A stretch of 64,000 nt of DNA from Cognatundibacterium curvum (GCF_014284235.1 NZ_JACOGD010000003.1:124001-188000), one strand, 5' to 3'; shown: positions 36,510 through 48,213, counted from the stretch's first letter. Notes: a model not told the origin generated them from the sequence alone. A program made the numbers and translations.

Positions 36510-37804
36510 TGACGAGTCTGCATAGTCGCCATATTAAGCCTTTGATTCTGGCTGGTTTGGATGGAAAAAACTGGCATCTCGAAGACTATGTCGCACGGGG
36601 TGGTTATCAATCCCTGAAGCGCATCCTTTCCGAAAAAATCCCGCCTGAACAGGTTATCGCTGAGCTTAAAGCGTCATCGCTGCGTGGTCGTGGTGGTGCA
36701 GGTTTCCCGACTGGCCTGAAGTGGAGTTTCATGCCACGCCAGTTCCCTGGTCAGAAATACCTGGTCTGTAATACAGATGAGGGTGAGCCTGGTACATTTA
36801 AAGACCGCGATATCATTCGCTATAATCCGCATGCCCTGATCGAGGGTATGGCCATCGGTGCGTACGCGATGGGTATCACCGTCGGCTACAACTACATCCA
36901 CGGTGAAATTTTCGCAGATTACGATCGTTTCGAAGAAGCGATTGAAGAAGCCCGTGCAGCTGGCATGTTAGGTAATAACATCGCCGGTTCCGAGTTTTCT
37001 TTCCAGCTGCATGCTTTCCATGGTTATGGCGCTTACATCTGCGGCGAAGAAACGGCTTTGCTGGAATCGCTGGAAGGTAAAAAAGGTCAGCCTCGCTTTA
37101 AACCGCCATTCCCGGCCAGTTTTGGTCTGTACGGCAAGCCGACTACGATCAATAACACCGAAACCTTTGCAGCCGTGCCTTTCGTGCTGGCCATGGGTGG
37201 TGAAGCCTATGCGGCATTAGGTAAGCCTAACAATGGCGGTACTAAGATTTTCTCCATGTCGGGTGACGTGGCGAAGCCAGGCAACTATGAAGTGCCGCTC
37301 GGTACCCCGTTTGCGACGCTGCTGGAATTAGCTGGTGGCATGCGCGATGGTAAGAAGATTAAAGCGGTTATCCCTGGTGGTTCCTCGATGCCAGTATTGA
37401 CCGGTGATGTGATGATGGCGACTGACATGGATTATGACTCCATCGCTAAAGCGGGCTCCATGCTGGGTTCCGGCGCGGTCATCGTGATGGATGAAACACG
37501 TTGCATGGTCAAATCCCTGCTGCGTCTGTCTTACTTCTACTTTGAAGAGTCTTGCGGTCAATGTACTCCTTGCCGTGAAGGCACAGGCTGGTTGTATCGC
37601 ATGGTACATCGCATCGAACATGGTCAGGGCCGTCCGGAAGATCTGGATATGCTCAATTCCATCGCCGACAATATTCAAGGTAAAACGATTTGCGCACTGG
37701 GCGACGCTGCAGCAATGCCGGTACGTGCATTCGTGAAGAACTTCCGCGAAGAATTTGAATATCACATCGAGCATAAGCATTGCTTGGTTCCCACTTACCT
37801 GTAA
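36509..37804 (+). CDS. nuoF: NADH-quinone oxidoreductase subunit F
   Basis: NADH-oxidising subunit with FMN and cluster N3. The 431-residue product has the NADH/FMN-binding [19 protein letters not shown] region (about 58-76), [12 protein letters not shown] (about 178-189) and the cluster ligands [14 protein letters not shown] (about 347-360). Confidence 0.98.
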   Translation: MTSLHSRHIKPLILAGLDGKNWHLEDYVARGGYQSLKRILSEKIPPEQVIAELKASSLRGRGGAGFPTGLKWSFMPRQFPGQKYLVCNTDEGEPGTFKDRDIIRYNPHALIEGMAIGAYAMGITVGYNYIHGEIFADYDRFEEAIEEARAAGMLGNNIAGSEFSFQLHAFHGYGAYICGEETALLESLEGKKGQPRFKPPFPASFGLYGKPTTINNTETFAAVPFVLAMGGEAYAALGKPNNGGTKIFSMSGDVAKPGNYEVPLGTPFATLLELAGGMRDGKKIKAVIPGGSSMPVLTGDVMMATDMDYDSIAKAGSMLGSGAVIVMDETRCMVKSLLRLSYFYFEESCGQCTPCREGTGWLYRMVHRIEHGQGRPEDLDMLNSIADNIQGKTICALGDAAAMPVRAFVKNFREEFEYHIEHKHCLVPTYL

Positions 37805-37836
37805 GCCAGCTTCGGTTAGCACACTTAGAGTAGACC

Positions 37837-40152
37837 ATGGTTGAAATCGAAATAGACGGCAAAAAAGTCGAAGTCCAAGAAGGTAGTATGGTGATGGATG
37901 CTGCCAATAAGCTTGGCACTTACATTCCTCATTTTTGCTATCACAAAAAATTATCTATTGCGGCAAACTGCCGCATGTGTCTGGTTGAGGTTGAAAAAGC
38001 ACCTAAGCCTTTGCCTGCCTGCGCGACCCCGGTCACGCCGGGCATGATTGTGCGTTCCCACAGCGATAAAGCGGTGAAAGCTCAAAAAGCGGTGATGGAA
38101 TTCCTGTTGATTAACCATCCGCTGGATTGCCCTATCTGCGATCAGGGCGGTGAATGTCAGTTGCAGGATCTGGCAGTTGGTTACGGTGGCACGACTTCAC
38201 GCTATGAAGAAGAAAAGCGTGTGGTATTCCACAAGGATGTAGGTCCGCTGGTATCGATGGAAGAAATGAGCCGCTGCATACATTGCACGCGTTGCGTCCG
38301 TTTCGGTCAGGAAATAGCCGGTGTGATGGAGCTGGGTATGCTCAATCGCGGCGAACACTCCGAGATCACTTCCTTCGTCGGTAAGACAGTTGACTCTGAA
38401 TTGTCCGGCAATATGATTGATCTGTGCCCGGTTGGTGCACTGACTTCTAAGCCATTCCGCTACTCCGCACGTACCTGGGAATTGTCCCGTCGTAAATCGG
38501 TGAGTGCACATGATGGCCTGGGCTCCAACCTGATCGTTCAGGTGAAGAATCACAAGGTAATGCGCGTTGTTCCTCTCGAAAACGAAGAGATCAACGAGTG
38601 CTGGATTTCCGATAAAGACCGCTACTCTTATGAAGGCGTGAACAGCGCTGAGCGTCTGACCAAGCCTATGATCAAGCAAGGCGGTCAATGGCAGGAAACA
38701 GACTGGCAAACCGCGCTGGAATACGTCGCGCATGGCCTGCGTAATGTCAAGCATGAACATGGTGCTGATTCGATAGCAGCTGTCGTTGCACCTTACGCGA
38801 CGCTGGAAGAAATGAGTCTGGCACAACGCATCGTGCGTGGTCTGGGTTCTGACAATATCGATTTCCGTCTGCGTCAGACTGATTTTGCATTGAACAGCAC
38901 AGTTAAACCTTGGCTGGGTACAAGCATTGCGCAATTCGCGCAGCTGAAAAATGTATTCGTCATCGGCTCTTTCCTGCGTAAAGACCATCCTTTGCTGGCT
39001 GCGCGTCTGCGTCAGTCCGTCAAGTTGGGTGCGAAGCTGAGCGTGTTGAATGCAACGGACGATGACCTGCTGATCAGGCTGGCAAATAAAGTCGTTGCTG
39101 CACCTTCCGCATGGCTGGCAGAACTGGCCAAAGTAGCAGTAGCTGTCGCCGCTAAAAAAGAAGTGGCTGCACCAGCTGGTTTCGAACAGTTTGTAGCTGA
39201 CAGCACTGCAGAAAATATCGCCGCCAGCCTGATCGCGGGCAAGGCTGGTGTTTTCCTCGGTAACGCAGCAGTTGCACATCCACAGTCCGCACAGTTGCAC
39301 GCGCTGGCACAGTGGATCGCTGAACAGACTCAGGCTGATTTTGGTTATCTGACTGAAGCAGCAAACACAGTCGGTGGCTACCTCGCAAACGCCTATCCGC
39401 AAAAGTCTGCACAAGCAGTTTTCGCGGCGCCTAAGAAAGCCTACATCGTATTGCACGCTGAGCCACTCCTGGACAGTGCTAATCCGGTACAGGCACAGGC
39501 TGCACTGGCTCAGGCTGATATGGTAGTGGTCATGTCGCCGTTTAAACACGGTGCTGAATACGCCGACGTCTTGCTGCCAGTATCGCCATACACAGAAACA
39601 GCCGGTACTTTCGTCAGTTGCGAAGGTCGTGCACAAAGCTTCCACGGTGTGGTTCGTCCTTTGGGTGATACCCGTCCGGCATGGAAAGTCTTGCGCGTAC
39701 TTGGCAATTTGCTGAGCCTGCCTGATTTTGATTTCGAGACTTCTGAAGCAGTACGTGACAGCGTGCTGGCAGGTAAAGACCTTGCTACTATCCTCAATAA
39801 CCGTGCTGATGTCGCCGCAGTTGCACCAGTTGTAGCGCAAACTGCAAACGTCGCGCTGGAACGTATCGCTGACGTGGGTATTTATAACACTGACGGTATC
39901 GTGCGCCGTGCTGAAGCGCTGCAACAGACTGCAGATGCACGTGCACCGCTGGCGTCGATCAGCGCTGCGCTGGCTGCACAGCTGGGTGCGCAGGATGGTG
40001 ATTTGTTGAAATTCACTAAGGGTGGTTCGGTATTGTTGAATACACGTATCGATGCTGCGCTGCCGGCGAATGTCGTTCGTGTTGCAGCAGCCAATGTGTT
40101 GACCGCAAATCTGGATGGTATGTTTGGCGAAATTAACGTGGAGCGTGCGTAA
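37837..40152 (+). CDS. nuoG: NADH-quinone oxidoreductase subunit G
   Basis: 75-kDa subunit carrying several Fe-S clusters. The 771-residue product has an N-terminal 2Fe-2S ferredoxin domain (ligands in the [16 protein letters not shown] segment, about 33-48), the His-Cys motif [18 protein letters not shown] (about 94-111), [14 protein letters not shown] (about 145-158) and a long molybdopterin-oxidoreductase-like C-terminal domain (about 220-770) without cofactor. The C-terminal half is Ala-rich. Its stop overlaps the nuoH ATG by one base. Confidence 0.97.
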   Translation: MVEIEIDGKKVEVQEGSMVMDAANKLGTYIPHFCYHKKLSIAANCRMCLVEVEKAPKPLPACATPVTPGMIVRSHSDKAVKAQKAVMEFLLINHPLDCPICDQGGECQLQDLAVGYGGTTSRYEEEKRVVFHKDVGPLVSMEEMSRCIHCTRCVRFGQEIAGVMELGMLNRGEHSEITSFVGKTVDSELSGNMIDLCPVGALTSKPFRYSARTWELSRRKSVSAHDGLGSNLIVQVKNHKVMRVVPLENEEINECWISDKDRYSYEGVNSAERLTKPMIKQGGQWQETDWQTALEYVAHGLRNVKHEHGADSIAAVVAPYATLEEMSLAQRIVRGLGSDNIDFRLRQTDFALNSTVKPWLGTSIAQFAQLKNVFVIGSFLRKDHPLLAARLRQSVKLGAKLSVLNATDDDLLIRLANKVVAAPSAWLAELAKVAVAVAAKKEVAAPAGFEQFVADSTAENIAASLIAGKAGVFLGNAAVAHPQSAQLHALAQWIAEQTQADFGYLTEAANTVGGYLANAYPQKSAQAVFAAPKKAYIVLHAEPLLDSANPVQAQAALAQADMVVVMSPFKHGAEYADVLLPVSPYTETAGTFVSCEGRAQSFHGVVRPLGDTRPAWKVLRVLGNLLSLPDFDFETSEAVRDSVLAGKDLATILNNRADVAAVAPVVAQTANVALERIADVGIYNTDGIVRRAEALQQTADARAPLASISAALAAQLGAQDGDLLKFTKGGSVLLNTRIDAALPANVVRVAAANVLTANLDGMFGEINVERA

Positions 40153-41216
40153 TGGATTTGCTGCTCACTTTGCAAAATATGGGTCAGAGTGTATTTGGCT
40201 ATTACTGGACTTTCGTCTGGACCTTAATCAAGATCGTTTGCATTACTTTGCCTGTCATGGGTTGCGTTGCCTACCTGACTTTGTGGGAACGTAAGATGAT
40301 AGGCTGGATGCATATCCGCCTTGGCCCGAATCGTGTTGGTCCTGCCGGTTTGTTGCAGCCGATTGCTGACGCACTGAAGCTCTTGCTGAAGGAAATCGTT
40401 GTTCCGGCTAAAGCAAATAAAGTCTTGTTTATCCTGGCGCCAGTCATGACCATCATGCCTGCGCTGGCAGCCTGGTCAGTGGTTCCATTTGGTCCGGAAA
40501 CTGTGCTGGCGAATGTGAATGCAGGTCTGTTGCTGATCATGGCGATCACTTCTATGGAAGTGTACGGCATCATCATCGCAGGCTGGGCTTCTAACTCCAA
40601 GTATGCCTTCCTTGGTGCCATGCGTGCTTCGGCACAGATGGTGTCCTATGAAATCGCAATGGGTTTCGTGCTGGTGATCGTACTGATGGTATCCGGCAGT
40701 CTGAATCTGACCGATATCGTTAATGCGCAGACTAAGGGTTTTGCTGCGAGCCATGGTTTCAATCTGTTCTCCTGGAACTGGTTGCCATTGCTGCCTATGT
40801 TTGTCGTGTATGTGATTTCCGGTATTGCTGAAACTAACCGTCATCCGTTTGACGTGGTTGAGGGTGAGTCTGAAATCGTTGCCGGTCACATGGTTGAATA
40901 CTCCGGTATGTCGTTTGCGATGTTCTTCCTGGCTGAATACGCTAACATGATCCTGATCTCCGCGATGGCATCCCTGATGTTCCTCGGCGGCTGGTCGGCA
41001 CCATTGGCTTTCCTGGACTTCATCCCTGGCTGGATCTGGCTTGGAATTAAAACTTTCTTTGTGGTTTCCCTGTTTATCTGGGCACGTGCATCTTTCCCAC
41101 GCTATCGCTATGACCAGATTATGCGTCTGGGTTGGAAAGTATTCATTCCGCTGACCCTGGTGTACTTGGTAATCGTTGCAGCTTGGATGCAAACCTCCTG
41201 GAATATTTGGAAGTAA
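40152..41216 (+). CDS. nuoH: NADH-quinone oxidoreductase subunit H
   Basis: Membrane subunit joining the quinone chamber to the proton pumps. The 354-residue, eight-helix product has [37 protein letters not shown] (about 46-82 as a region), the acidic loop [26 protein letters not shown] and a conserved [13 protein letters not shown] near the end. Confidence 0.98.
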   Translation: MDLLLTLQNMGQSVFGYYWTFVWTLIKIVCITLPVMGCVAYLTLWERKMIGWMHIRLGPNRVGPAGLLQPIADALKLLLKEIVVPAKANKVLFILAPVMTIMPALAAWSVVPFGPETVLANVNAGLLLIMAITSMEVYGIIIAGWASNSKYAFLGAMRASAQMVSYEIAMGFVLVIVLMVSGSLNLTDIVNAQTKGFAASHGFNLFSWNWLPLLPMFVVYVISGIAETNRHPFDVVEGESEIVAGHMVEYSGMSFAMFFLAEYANMILISAMASLMFLGGWSAPLAFLDFIPGWIWLGIKTFFVVSLFIWARASFPRYRYDQIMRLGWKVFIPLTLVYLVIVAAWMQTSWNIWK

Positions 41217-41228
41217 GAGGCTAGAAAA

Positions 41229-41717
41229 ATGGAAGCAATTAAAGATTTTTTTGGCAGCCTGATGCTGCGCGAACTGATTAAGGGGCTGGCACTGACCGGT
41301 CGCTATATGTTCGCTCGCAAAATTACTGTCCAATTTCCTGAGGAAAAAACGCCACAGTCGCCACGTTTCCGTGGCCTGCATGCGCTGCGTCGTTATCCAA
41401 ATGGTGAAGAGCGTTGTATCGCCTGTAAATTGTGTGAAGCAGTTTGTCCTGCAATGGCGATCACCATTGAATCCGACCAGCGTGAAGACGGTAGCCGTCG
41501 TACCACACGTTACGATATCGATCTGACCAAATGTATTTTCTGCGGATTCTGCGAAGAGTCCTGCCCGGTGGATTCGATTGTTGAAACGCATGTGCTGGAA
41601 TATCACGGTGAAAAACGTGGCGACCTGTACTTCACCAAAGAAATGCTGCTTGCTGTAGGTGATCGTTACGAAAACGAAATCGCCGCAGCCCGTGCTGCTG
41701 ACGCTGCTTACCGCTAA
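41229..41717 (+). CDS. nuoI: NADH-quinone oxidoreductase subunit I
   Basis: Carries the two [4Fe-4S] clusters N6a and N6b. The 162-residue product has both ferredoxin motifs [12 protein letters not shown] (about 60-71) and [12 protein letters not shown] (about 99-110). It is separated from nuoH by 12 bases. Confidence 0.98.
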   Translation: MEAIKDFFGSLMLRELIKGLALTGRYMFARKITVQFPEEKTPQSPRFRGLHALRRYPNGEERCIACKLCEAVCPAMAITIESDQREDGSRRTTRYDIDLTKCIFCGFCEESCPVDSIVETHVLEYHGEKRGDLYFTKEMLLAVGDRYENEIAAARAADAAYR

Positions 41718-41733
41718 TTGGATAGAATTCGAT

Positions 41734-42366
41734 ATGGAATTTACCACTGCTTTATTTTATGTTTTTTCAGCGATTCTGGTGCTGGCAGCCACGCAGGTGA
41801 TCACTGCCAGAAATCCGGTTCACGCAGCGCTGTTCCTGGTGCTGTCTTTTTTCACAGCAGCTGGTATCTGGATGCTGTTGAAAGCTGAGTTCCTGGCTAT
41901 CGTACTGGTGCTGGTGTATGTCGGTGCGGTCATGGTGCTGTTTCTGTTCGTCGTGATGATGCTCGATATTAATATCGACAAACTGCGCGCCGGATTCTGG
42001 AGCCATTTCCCGCTGGCGGCGACCGTTGGTATCGTGATCGTGCTGGAGATGTCTGCAGTATTGTGGAAGGGTTTCCTGCGTCCGGTTAACCACGTACCGG
42101 CTGCTGCAGAGACCATCGGTAACACTAAGAATTTGGGTGTTATTATTTTCACCCAGTATCCGTTTGCCTTTGAAGTTGCTGCTGCGATTCTGTTGCTGGC
42201 TATCGTTGCTGCGGTCGCACTGACACTGCGCAAGCGCAAAGACAGCAAATATGTCGATCCTGCACAAGCCGTCAAAGTGAAAGCATCTGACCGTGTACGC
42301 ATCGTTAAGATGAAAGCTGAATCTGAGCGTGTGGCTGACGCATCCACCGCGACTAAGGAGAACTGA
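41734..42366 (+). CDS. nuoJ: NADH-quinone oxidoreductase subunit J
   Basis: Antiporter-linked membrane subunit with the pi-bulge helix. The 210-residue product has five helices and the conserved [51 protein letters not shown] core (about 28-78 as a region). A longer frame opens at 41659 inside nuoI, but ATG 41734 matches the family start MEFTTALFY. Confidence 0.96.
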   Translation: MEFTTALFYVFSAILVLAATQVITARNPVHAALFLVLSFFTAAGIWMLLKAEFLAIVLVLVYVGAVMVLFLFVVMMLDINIDKLRAGFWSHFPLAATVGIVIVLEMSAVLWKGFLRPVNHVPAAAETIGNTKNLGVIIFTQYPFAFEVAAAILLLAIVAAVALTLRKRKDSKYVDPAQAVKVKASDRVRIVKMKAESERVADASTATKEN

Positions 42367-42368
42367 TC

Positions 42369-42677
42369 ATGGGTTTGTCTCTGACACACTACCTAATCCT
42401 GGGCGCGATACTGTTCGCAATTTCTATCGTCGGTATTTTTCTGAATCGTAAAAATATCATCGTCTTGCTGATGGCGATTGAGCTGATGCTGTTGGCAGTG
42501 AATATCAACTTTATTGCATTCTCCCATTACCTGGGTGATGCAGCGGGTCAGATTTTCGTCTTCTTCATTCTGACGGTAGCAGCGGCAGAATCGGCGATAG
42601 GTCTGGCTATCTTGGTCGTACTGTTCCGTAATCTGGATACGATCAATGTCGAAGATCTGGACGCATTAAAGGGATAA
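42369..42677 (+). CDS. nuoK: NADH-quinone oxidoreductase subunit K
   Basis: Three-helix membrane subunit of 102 residues. It has the two buried acidic positions of the family: Glu in [15 protein letters not shown] (about 33-47) and Glu in [14 protein letters not shown] (about 68-81). A stable hairpin follows before nuoL. Confidence 0.97.
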   Translation: MGLSLTHYLILGAILFAISIVGIFLNRKNIIVLLMAIELMLLAVNINFIAFSHYLGDAAGQIFVFFILTVAAAESAIGLAILVVLFRNLDTINVEDLDALKG

Positions 42678-42684
42678 TGATGGC

Positions 42685-42707
42685 GGGTCGTTACTGGATA
42701 ACGACCC
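42685..42707 (+). other. Intercistronic hairpin between nuoK and nuoL
   Basis: GGGTCGTTA (42685-42693) pairs perfectly with TAACGACCC (42699-42707) around a 5-base loop, and flanking TGAT/ATCA can extend the stem. No T-run follows, so it is not a terminator. mRNA stabilisation or processing is the likely role. Confidence 0.75.
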
Positions 42708-42755
42708 ATCATTCGCTGGCGATTTAAAAAAGTAATAAGCTAACAAAGGGTCATC

Positions 42756-44807
42756 ATGGCGGGGCAACTTAACCCACAACTATTATTGGCTGTACCTCTG
42801 GCTCCATTGGCAGGATCTGCCATTGCAGGTTTGCTGGGCACCAAGTTTTTCGGTAACGTCGTTGGGCGTAAAGTCTCACACACGGCGACTATCCTTGGCG
42901 TTCTGGTCGCGTTCATCCTATCGTGTATGACGCTTAGTTCACTGCTGGATGGTGCACCGGTCTACAACGCGACTTTATATCAGTGGATGGAAGTCGCTGG
43001 TCTGAAGCTGGAAGTCGGTTTCCTGGTCGATAATCTGACGGCCATGATGATGTGCGTGGTGACCTTCGTGTCGCTCATGGTGCATATCTATACCATCGGT
43101 TATATGCAGGAAGATGAAGGCTATAACCGCTTCTTCTCGTATATTTCCCTGTTCACTTTCTCCATGCTGATGCTGGTGATGAGTAACAACTTCCTGCAAT
43201 TGTTCTTTGGCTGGGAAGCTGTGGGTCTGGTGTCTTACCTGCTGATCGGCTTCTGGTATACCAAGCCAACAGCGATCTACGCGAACATGAAGGCTTTCCT
43301 GGTTAACCGTGTCGGTGACTTTGGCTTCATACTCGGTATAGGCTTGCTGCTTGCTTACTCAGGTTCGATGAATTACGCAGAAGTCTTCGCTAAGAAAGAA
43401 GAACTCGCGACAGTATTGTTGCCAGGCACAGACTGGATGCTGATTACCGTTGCCTGTATCTGCCTGTTTATCGGTGCGATGGGTAAATCTGCTCAGTTCC
43501 CGCTGCACGTCTGGTTGCCTGACTCCATGGAAGGCCCGACCCCGATTTCCGCGCTGATTCACGCGGCAACCATGGTGACCGCAGGTATCTTCATGGTATC
43601 CCGTATGTCTCCGCTGTTTGAATTGTCCGATACCGCCTTATCCTTTATTCTGGTTATCGGTTCGATTACCGCCTTGTTTATGGGTTTCCTGGGGATTATC
43701 CAGAACGATATCAAACGCGTTGTCGCTTACTCTACGCTGTCCCAGCTGGGTTATATGACAGTCGCCCTGGGTGCTTCTGCTTACTCGGTTGCGGTTTTCC
43801 ATCTGATGACGCATGCATTCTTTAAAGCCTTGCTGTTCTTAGGTGCAGGTTCTGTGATTATCGGTATGCATCATGATCAGGACATCCGTAACATGGGTGG
43901 TCTGCGTAAATACATGCCTATCACCTGGATCACCTCCTTACTGGGTTCCCTGGCGCTGATCGGTACCCCGTTCTTCTCCGGTTTCTACTCTAAAGACAGT
44001 ATTATTGAAGCAGTGCAGGCTTCGCATCTTGCAGGCGCTGGCTTTGCCCAGTTTGCGACACTGGCTGGTGTATTCGTGACTGCCTTCTATTCTTTCCGTA
44101 TGTATTTCCTGGTCTTCCACGGTAAAGAAAACTTTGGACATGCGCATGATCACCATGGCCATGATGCCCACGATGCGCATGATGATCACGGCGATCATCA
44201 CCATGGACTGGCTCCGGGTCAGAAACCGCATGAATCCCCGTTCGTGGTCTGGTTCCCATTGGTTGCGCTGGCTATTCCTTCGGTCGCTATCGGTTTCATC
44301 GCAATCGAACCTATGTTGTTCGGCAGCTTCTTCAATAACGTGATTTTCGTCAATGAAGCACATCACGCAATGGCTGAACTGAAGCACGAGTTCCATGGCC
44401 CGGTAGCAATGGCCGTGCATGCACTGACCTCCTTGCCACTGTGGCTGGCGATTGCAGGTGTAGCCTTGTCGTATTTCTTCTACATGGTAAAACCAGCGAT
44501 TCCAACGGCGATCAAGAAAAATGCAAGCGCAATCTACACGCTGCTGGACAATAAATACTACATGGATCGCTTCAATGAGATCGTATTTGCAGGTGGTGCA
44601 CGCTTATTGGGTGGCGGCCTGTGGAACATCGGTGACAAAGGTTTGATCGACGGTCTGGTGGTCAATGGAAGTGCCAAAATTGTTGGCTGGTCTTCCCGCG
44701 TCATCCGTTTGTTCCAGAGTGGTTATATCTATCACTATGCTTTTGTAATGATTTTGGGCGTACTGGCATTCCTCGTCTATTTCATGCCTTTCCCTTTTGC
44801 TAAATAA
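42756..44807 (+). CDS. nuoL: NADH-quinone oxidoreductase subunit L
   Basis: Distal antiporter-like proton pump subunit with the long lateral helix. The 683-residue product has the core LFFGWEAVGLVSYLLIGFW (about 150-168), KSAQFPLHVWLPDSMEGPTPISALIHAATMVTAG (about 244-278) and the lateral helix near the C-terminus. A loop at residues about 462-483 is extremely His-rich (11 of 22 residues, 44139-44204) with alternating Asp and Gly. Confidence 0.97.
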   Translation: MAGQLNPQLLLAVPLAPLAGSAIAGLLGTKFFGNVVGRKVSHTATILGVLVAFILSCMTLSSLLDGAPVYNATLYQWMEVAGLKLEVGFLVDNLTAMMMCVVTFVSLMVHIYTIGYMQEDEGYNRFFSYISLFTFSMLMLVMSNNFLQLFFGWEAVGLVSYLLIGFWYTKPTAIYANMKAFLVNRVGDFGFILGIGLLLAYSGSMNYAEVFAKKEELATVLLPGTDWMLITVACICLFIGAMGKSAQFPLHVWLPDSMEGPTPISALIHAATMVTAGIFMVSRMSPLFELSDTALSFILVIGSITALFMGFLGIIQNDIKRVVAYSTLSQLGYMTVALGASAYSVAVFHLMTHAFFKALLFLGAGSVIIGMHHDQDIRNMGGLRKYMPITWITSLLGSLALIGTPFFSGFYSKDSIIEAVQASHLAGAGFAQFATLAGVFVTAFYSFRMYFLVFHGKENFGHAHDHHGHDAHDAHDDHGDHHHGLAPGQKPHESPFVVWFPLVALAIPSVAIGFIAIEPMLFGSFFNNVIFVNEAHHAMAELKHEFHGPVAMAVHALTSLPLWLAIAGVALSYFFYMVKPAIPTAIKKNASAIYTLLDNKYYMDRFNEIVFAGGARLLGGGLWNIGDKGLIDGLVVNGSAKIVGWSSRVIRLFQSGYIYHYAFVMILGVLAFLVYFMPFPFAK

Positions 44808-44833
44808 GTGACCTCAGCGATAACAATATAATC

Positions 44834-46327
44834 ATGATGCAGTCGACCTCTTCTTTACTCAGCCTTGCGATTTGGTGCCCTATCGCGTTCGGCATATTTG
44901 TCCTGGCGTTCGGCCGGGACAGCAATCCAGGGCTGGTGCGTGGCTTATCTCTGATAGGTTCCTTAGCCAGTTTCCTTGTGACTTTGCCTTTGATCAAAAA
45001 CTTTGATAATGCTGCGCATGGCATGCAGTTTGTCGAGAAGTTTTCGTGGATAGAAAAGTTTAATGTTTTCTATGCACTCGGTATCGATGGTATCTCTCTG
45101 TGGCTGGTACCGCTGACCGCGTTTATCACGGTGATCGTGGTGATCGCAGCCTGGGAAGTTGTTGAGAAGCAGGTCGCACAATATATGGGCGCATTCCTGA
45201 TCTTGTCCGGATTGATGATCGGTGTGTTCTGCGCGACAGATGGTTTGCTGTTCTATGTGTTCTTCGAAGCGACGCTGATTCCTATGTATATCATCGTCGG
45301 TATCTGGGGTGGCCCGAACCGCGTGTATGCAGCGTTCAAGTTTTTCCTGTACACCTTGCTCGGTTCTTTGCTGACTCTGGTTGCTGTGATTTATCTGTAT
45401 ATCAAAGCAGGTCACTCGTTTGATATTCTGGTATGGCACAAACTGCCTTTGCCACTGCATACACAGATTATGATTTTCTGTGCCTTCCTGATGGCATTCG
45501 CGGTCAAGGTACCTATGTGGCCCGTGCATACCTGGTTGCCGGATGCTCACGTTGAAGCACCTACCGGTGGTTCTGTAGTACTGGCTGCGATCATGCTGAA
45601 ACTGGGTGCGTATGGTTTCCTGCGTTTCTCTCTGCCTATCGCACCGGATGCCAGCCACTATATGGCCGGTTTCATGATTACCTTGTCGCTGATCGCTGTT
45701 ATTTACATTGGTCTGGTTGCATTGGTACAGGCCGATATGAAGAAACTGGTAGCTTATTCTTCTATCGCTCACATGGGTTTCGTGACTTTAGGCTTCTTCA
45801 TGTTTAACGACATGTCGGTACAAGGCGCTATCGTGCAGATGATTTCTCACGGTTTTATTTCCGGCGCGATGTTCCTGTGTATCGGTGTATTGTATGACCG
45901 CGTACACTCCCGTCAGATCGTTGACTACGGTGGTGTGGTGAACACGATGCCGCGTTTTGCAGCTTTCTTCGTGTTGTTCTCCATGGCTAACTGCGGCTTG
46001 CCTGCGACCTCCGGCTTTGTTGGCGAGTTCATGGTGATTCTGGGTGCAGTGAAGTTTAACTTCTGGATCGGCATGCTGGCAGCAACTGCTCTGATCTTTG
46101 GTGCGGCTTACTCCCTGTGGATGGTTAAACGCGTGGTATTCGGTCAGATTGTTCATGATCATGTTGCAAAACTCACAGATCTGAACATGCGTGAATTCTT
46201 CATGCTGGGTGTGTTGGCTATCGCGGTATTGGCGATGGGCTTGTATCCGGCAGTATTTACCGATGCAATGCAGGTCTCGGTATCCGATTTGTTGAAGCAC
46301 GTTGCAACATCGAAGGTATTACCTTAA
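44834..46327 (+). CDS. nuoM: NADH-quinone oxidoreductase subunit M
   Basis: Antiporter-like proton pump subunit of 497 residues and about 14 helices. It has the conserved Glu region FVFFEATLIPMYIIVGIWGG (about 138-158) and KVPMWPVHTWLPDAHVEAPTGGSVVLA (about 223-250). It is 26 bases after nuoL. Confidence 0.97.
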   Translation: MMQSTSSLLSLAIWCPIAFGIFVLAFGRDSNPGLVRGLSLIGSLASFLVTLPLIKNFDNAAHGMQFVEKFSWIEKFNVFYALGIDGISLWLVPLTAFITVIVVIAAWEVVEKQVAQYMGAFLILSGLMIGVFCATDGLLFYVFFEATLIPMYIIVGIWGGPNRVYAAFKFFLYTLLGSLLTLVAVIYLYIKAGHSFDILVWHKLPLPLHTQIMIFCAFLMAFAVKVPMWPVHTWLPDAHVEAPTGGSVVLAAIMLKLGAYGFLRFSLPIAPDASHYMAGFMITLSLIAVIYIGLVALVQADMKKLVAYSSIAHMGFVTLGFFMFNDMSVQGAIVQMISHGFISGAMFLCIGVLYDRVHSRQIVDYGGVVNTMPRFAAFFVLFSMANCGLPATSGFVGEFMVILGAVKFNFWIGMLAATALIFGAAYSLWMVKRVVFGQIVHDHVAKLTDLNMREFFMLGVLAIAVLAMGLYPAVFTDAMQVSVSDLLKHVATSKVLP

Positions 46328-46351
46328 CAGAGGATGTAGCCAGGTAAGCGG

Positions 46352-46375
46352 GCCGCAGCGGCGTATTGCTGCGGC
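46352..46375 (+). other. Intercistronic hairpin between nuoM and nuoN
   Basis: GCCGCAGC (46352-46359) pairs perfectly with GCTGCGGC (46368-46375) around 8 bases. There is no T-run. Like the nuoK-nuoL hairpin it may protect or process the long transcript. Confidence 0.72.
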
Positions 46376-46404
46376 AGCGATCAATGCTAGTAGAACGAAA
46401 TAAT

Positions 46405-47880
46405 ATGAACTTCATACCACTTTATCCTGAAATGTTTTTGCTGGTGGCCATTTGCGCCATTTTGCTGATCGACATGTTCCTGTCAGATGGCAAACGCAAT
46501 CTGACCTATGTGCTCAGTTTGCTGGCACTCGCTGTGACTGCCGCATTGACCGTGGGTACAGCTGATTCCGGCACATCGGTGTACGTCAGCAATAACATGT
46601 TTGTGTCTGACCCTATGTCAGTCATGCTGAAACTGGCGTCTTATGCAGCAGTTGCGATGACACTGGTCTATTCCCGTCAGTACGTGACAGACCGCGGTAT
46701 GAGTAATGGCAAACTGGGCGGCGAGTTCTATGTGCTGGCACTGTTCTCCTTGCTGGGTCAGATGGTCATGATCTCTGGCAATAATTTCCTGGTCATTTAC
46801 CTGGGCCTGGAATTGATGTCTTTGTCACTGTACGCACTGGTCGCGCTGCGTCGCGAACATACGGTGTCGACTGAAGCAGCGATGAAGTACTTCATCCTTG
46901 GCGCACTCGCATCCGGCTTTATGTTGTACGGTATTTCCATGTTGTATGGCGCAACCGGTTCTCTGGAATTGGCTGAAGTATCTAAAGTAGCTGCTTCTGC
47001 GACCGCAAACAAAACCATCCTGGTGTTTGGTATCGTGTTCCTGGTGGCTGGTCTGGCCTTTAAACTGGGCGTTGTACCTTTCCACATGTGGGTACCTGAC
47101 GTGTATCAGGGTTCTCCGACTGCTGTGACTTTGCTGCTGGGTGGCGCACCTAAGCTGGCTGCATTTGCGATTACTTTCCGTCTGTTAGTAGAAGGTTTGT
47201 TCCCTCAAGCAGTTGACTGGCAACAGATGCTGGTTGTGTTGGCGGTGATGTCCATGGCAATCGGTAATATTACCGCGATTGCACAGACGAATCTGAAGCG
47301 TATGCTGGCCTATTCCACCATTTCCCAGATGGGCTTCATGCTGCTGGGTCTGCTGTCCGGCGTATCGAATGGCAGTTCCGCTCTGGCTGCTGATGCTTAC
47401 AGCGCATCCATGTTCTATAGCATCACTTATGTGCTGACTACATTGGGTACTTTCGGTGTGATCATGCTGTTGTCACGTTCAGGTTTCGAAGCTGAGAACC
47501 TGGAAGATCTGAAAGGTCTGAATAAGCGTTCACCTTGGTTCGCGTTTGTCATGTTGCTGTTGATGTTCTCGCTGGCAGGTATTCCACCACTGATGGGCTT
47601 CTATGCGAAATTGTCGGTACTGCAGTCGGTTGTTGCGACTGGCCAGATCTGGCTCGCTGTGGTCGCGGTTTTGTTCTCACTGATCGGTACTTTCTACTAT
47701 CTGCGCGTCGTTAAACTGATGTACTTTGATGAAGCTCAGGACAGTAACCTGATTAACCCGACCGCAGACGTACGTATTGTTTTGAGTCTGAATGGTCTGG
47801 CGGTTCTGGTGATGGGCTTGTTGCCTAGTGGCCTGATGTCCGCTTGCCTGAACGCCATCGTCAAAACACTGGCTTCCTAA
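46405..47880 (+). CDS. nuoN: NADH-quinone oxidoreductase subunit N
   Basis: Third antiporter-like subunit, 491 residues. It has [19 protein letters not shown] (about 132-150), [27 protein letters not shown] (about 216-242) and [20 protein letters not shown]. The frame is open to 46366, but ATG 46405 ([11 protein letters not shown]) fits the family. It ends the complex I genes. Confidence 0.96.
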   Translation: MNFIPLYPEMFLLVAICAILLIDMFLSDGKRNLTYVLSLLALAVTAALTVGTADSGTSVYVSNNMFVSDPMSVMLKLASYAAVAMTLVYSRQYVTDRGMSNGKLGGEFYVLALFSLLGQMVMISGNNFLVIYLGLELMSLSLYALVALRREHTVSTEAAMKYFILGALASGFMLYGISMLYGATGSLELAEVSKVAASATANKTILVFGIVFLVAGLAFKLGVVPFHMWVPDVYQGSPTAVTLLLGGAPKLAAFAITFRLLVEGLFPQAVDWQQMLVVLAVMSMAIGNITAIAQTNLKRMLAYSTISQMGFMLLGLLSGVSNGSSALAADAYSASMFYSITYVLTTLGTFGVIMLLSRSGFEAENLEDLKGLNKRSPWFAFVMLLLMFSLAGIPPLMGFYAKLSVLQSVVATGQIWLAVVAVLFSLIGTFYYLRVVKLMYFDEAQDSNLINPTADVRIVLSLNGLAVLVMGLLPSGLMSACLNAIVKTLAS

Positions 47881-47889
47881 AGGTGAGTT

Positions 47890-48213
47890 TTGCATAGTTC
47901 AGTCTCTGTCTGGTTATTGGTAGGGTTTGCAGTGTTTGCTGCAAACCTGCCTTTTCTGAATGAACGCTGTTTCGCGATTGTCGCGCTACAGCGTTTTTCT
48001 TTTTCTAAGCCTGTCTTTGTGCGGTTGCTCGAATTGCTGGCGCTTTACTTCGTCGTGTTGGGACTAGGTTTTTTCCTTGAGGCGCAGCTCGGCAATCGTT
48101 TCCCACAAGGATGGGAATTTTATGCGACGACTTTGTGCTTATTCCTGGTATTGAGTTTCCCCGGATTTGTGCTGCGCTATCTGGTAAAACGCAGGAGCCT
48201 CCGTCATGAGTGA
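47890..48213 (+). CDS. DUF2818 membrane protein
   Basis: A 107-residue protein with three helices (about 6-25, 43-65 and 78-98). DUF2818 is a betaproteobacterial family that regularly follows nuoN. The start is probably TTG at 47890: AGGTGAG (47881-47887) is a good ribosome-binding site and no ATG fits. The end overlaps the Nudix gene by 8 bases. A link with complex I is inferred only from location. Confidence 0.85.
   Translation: MHSSVSVWLLVGFAVFAANLPFLNERCFAIVALQRFSFSKPVFVRLLELLALYFVVLGLGFFLEAQLGNRFPQGWEFYATTLCLFLVLSFPGFVLRYLVKRRSLRHE

Noticed and set aside
38197-39924. A 575-codon reading frame opposite nuoG (and similar ones opposite ilvI, ilvC, nuoD and leuA)
   Set aside because: Composition is that of antisense frames; no ribosome-binding sites or recognisable domains.
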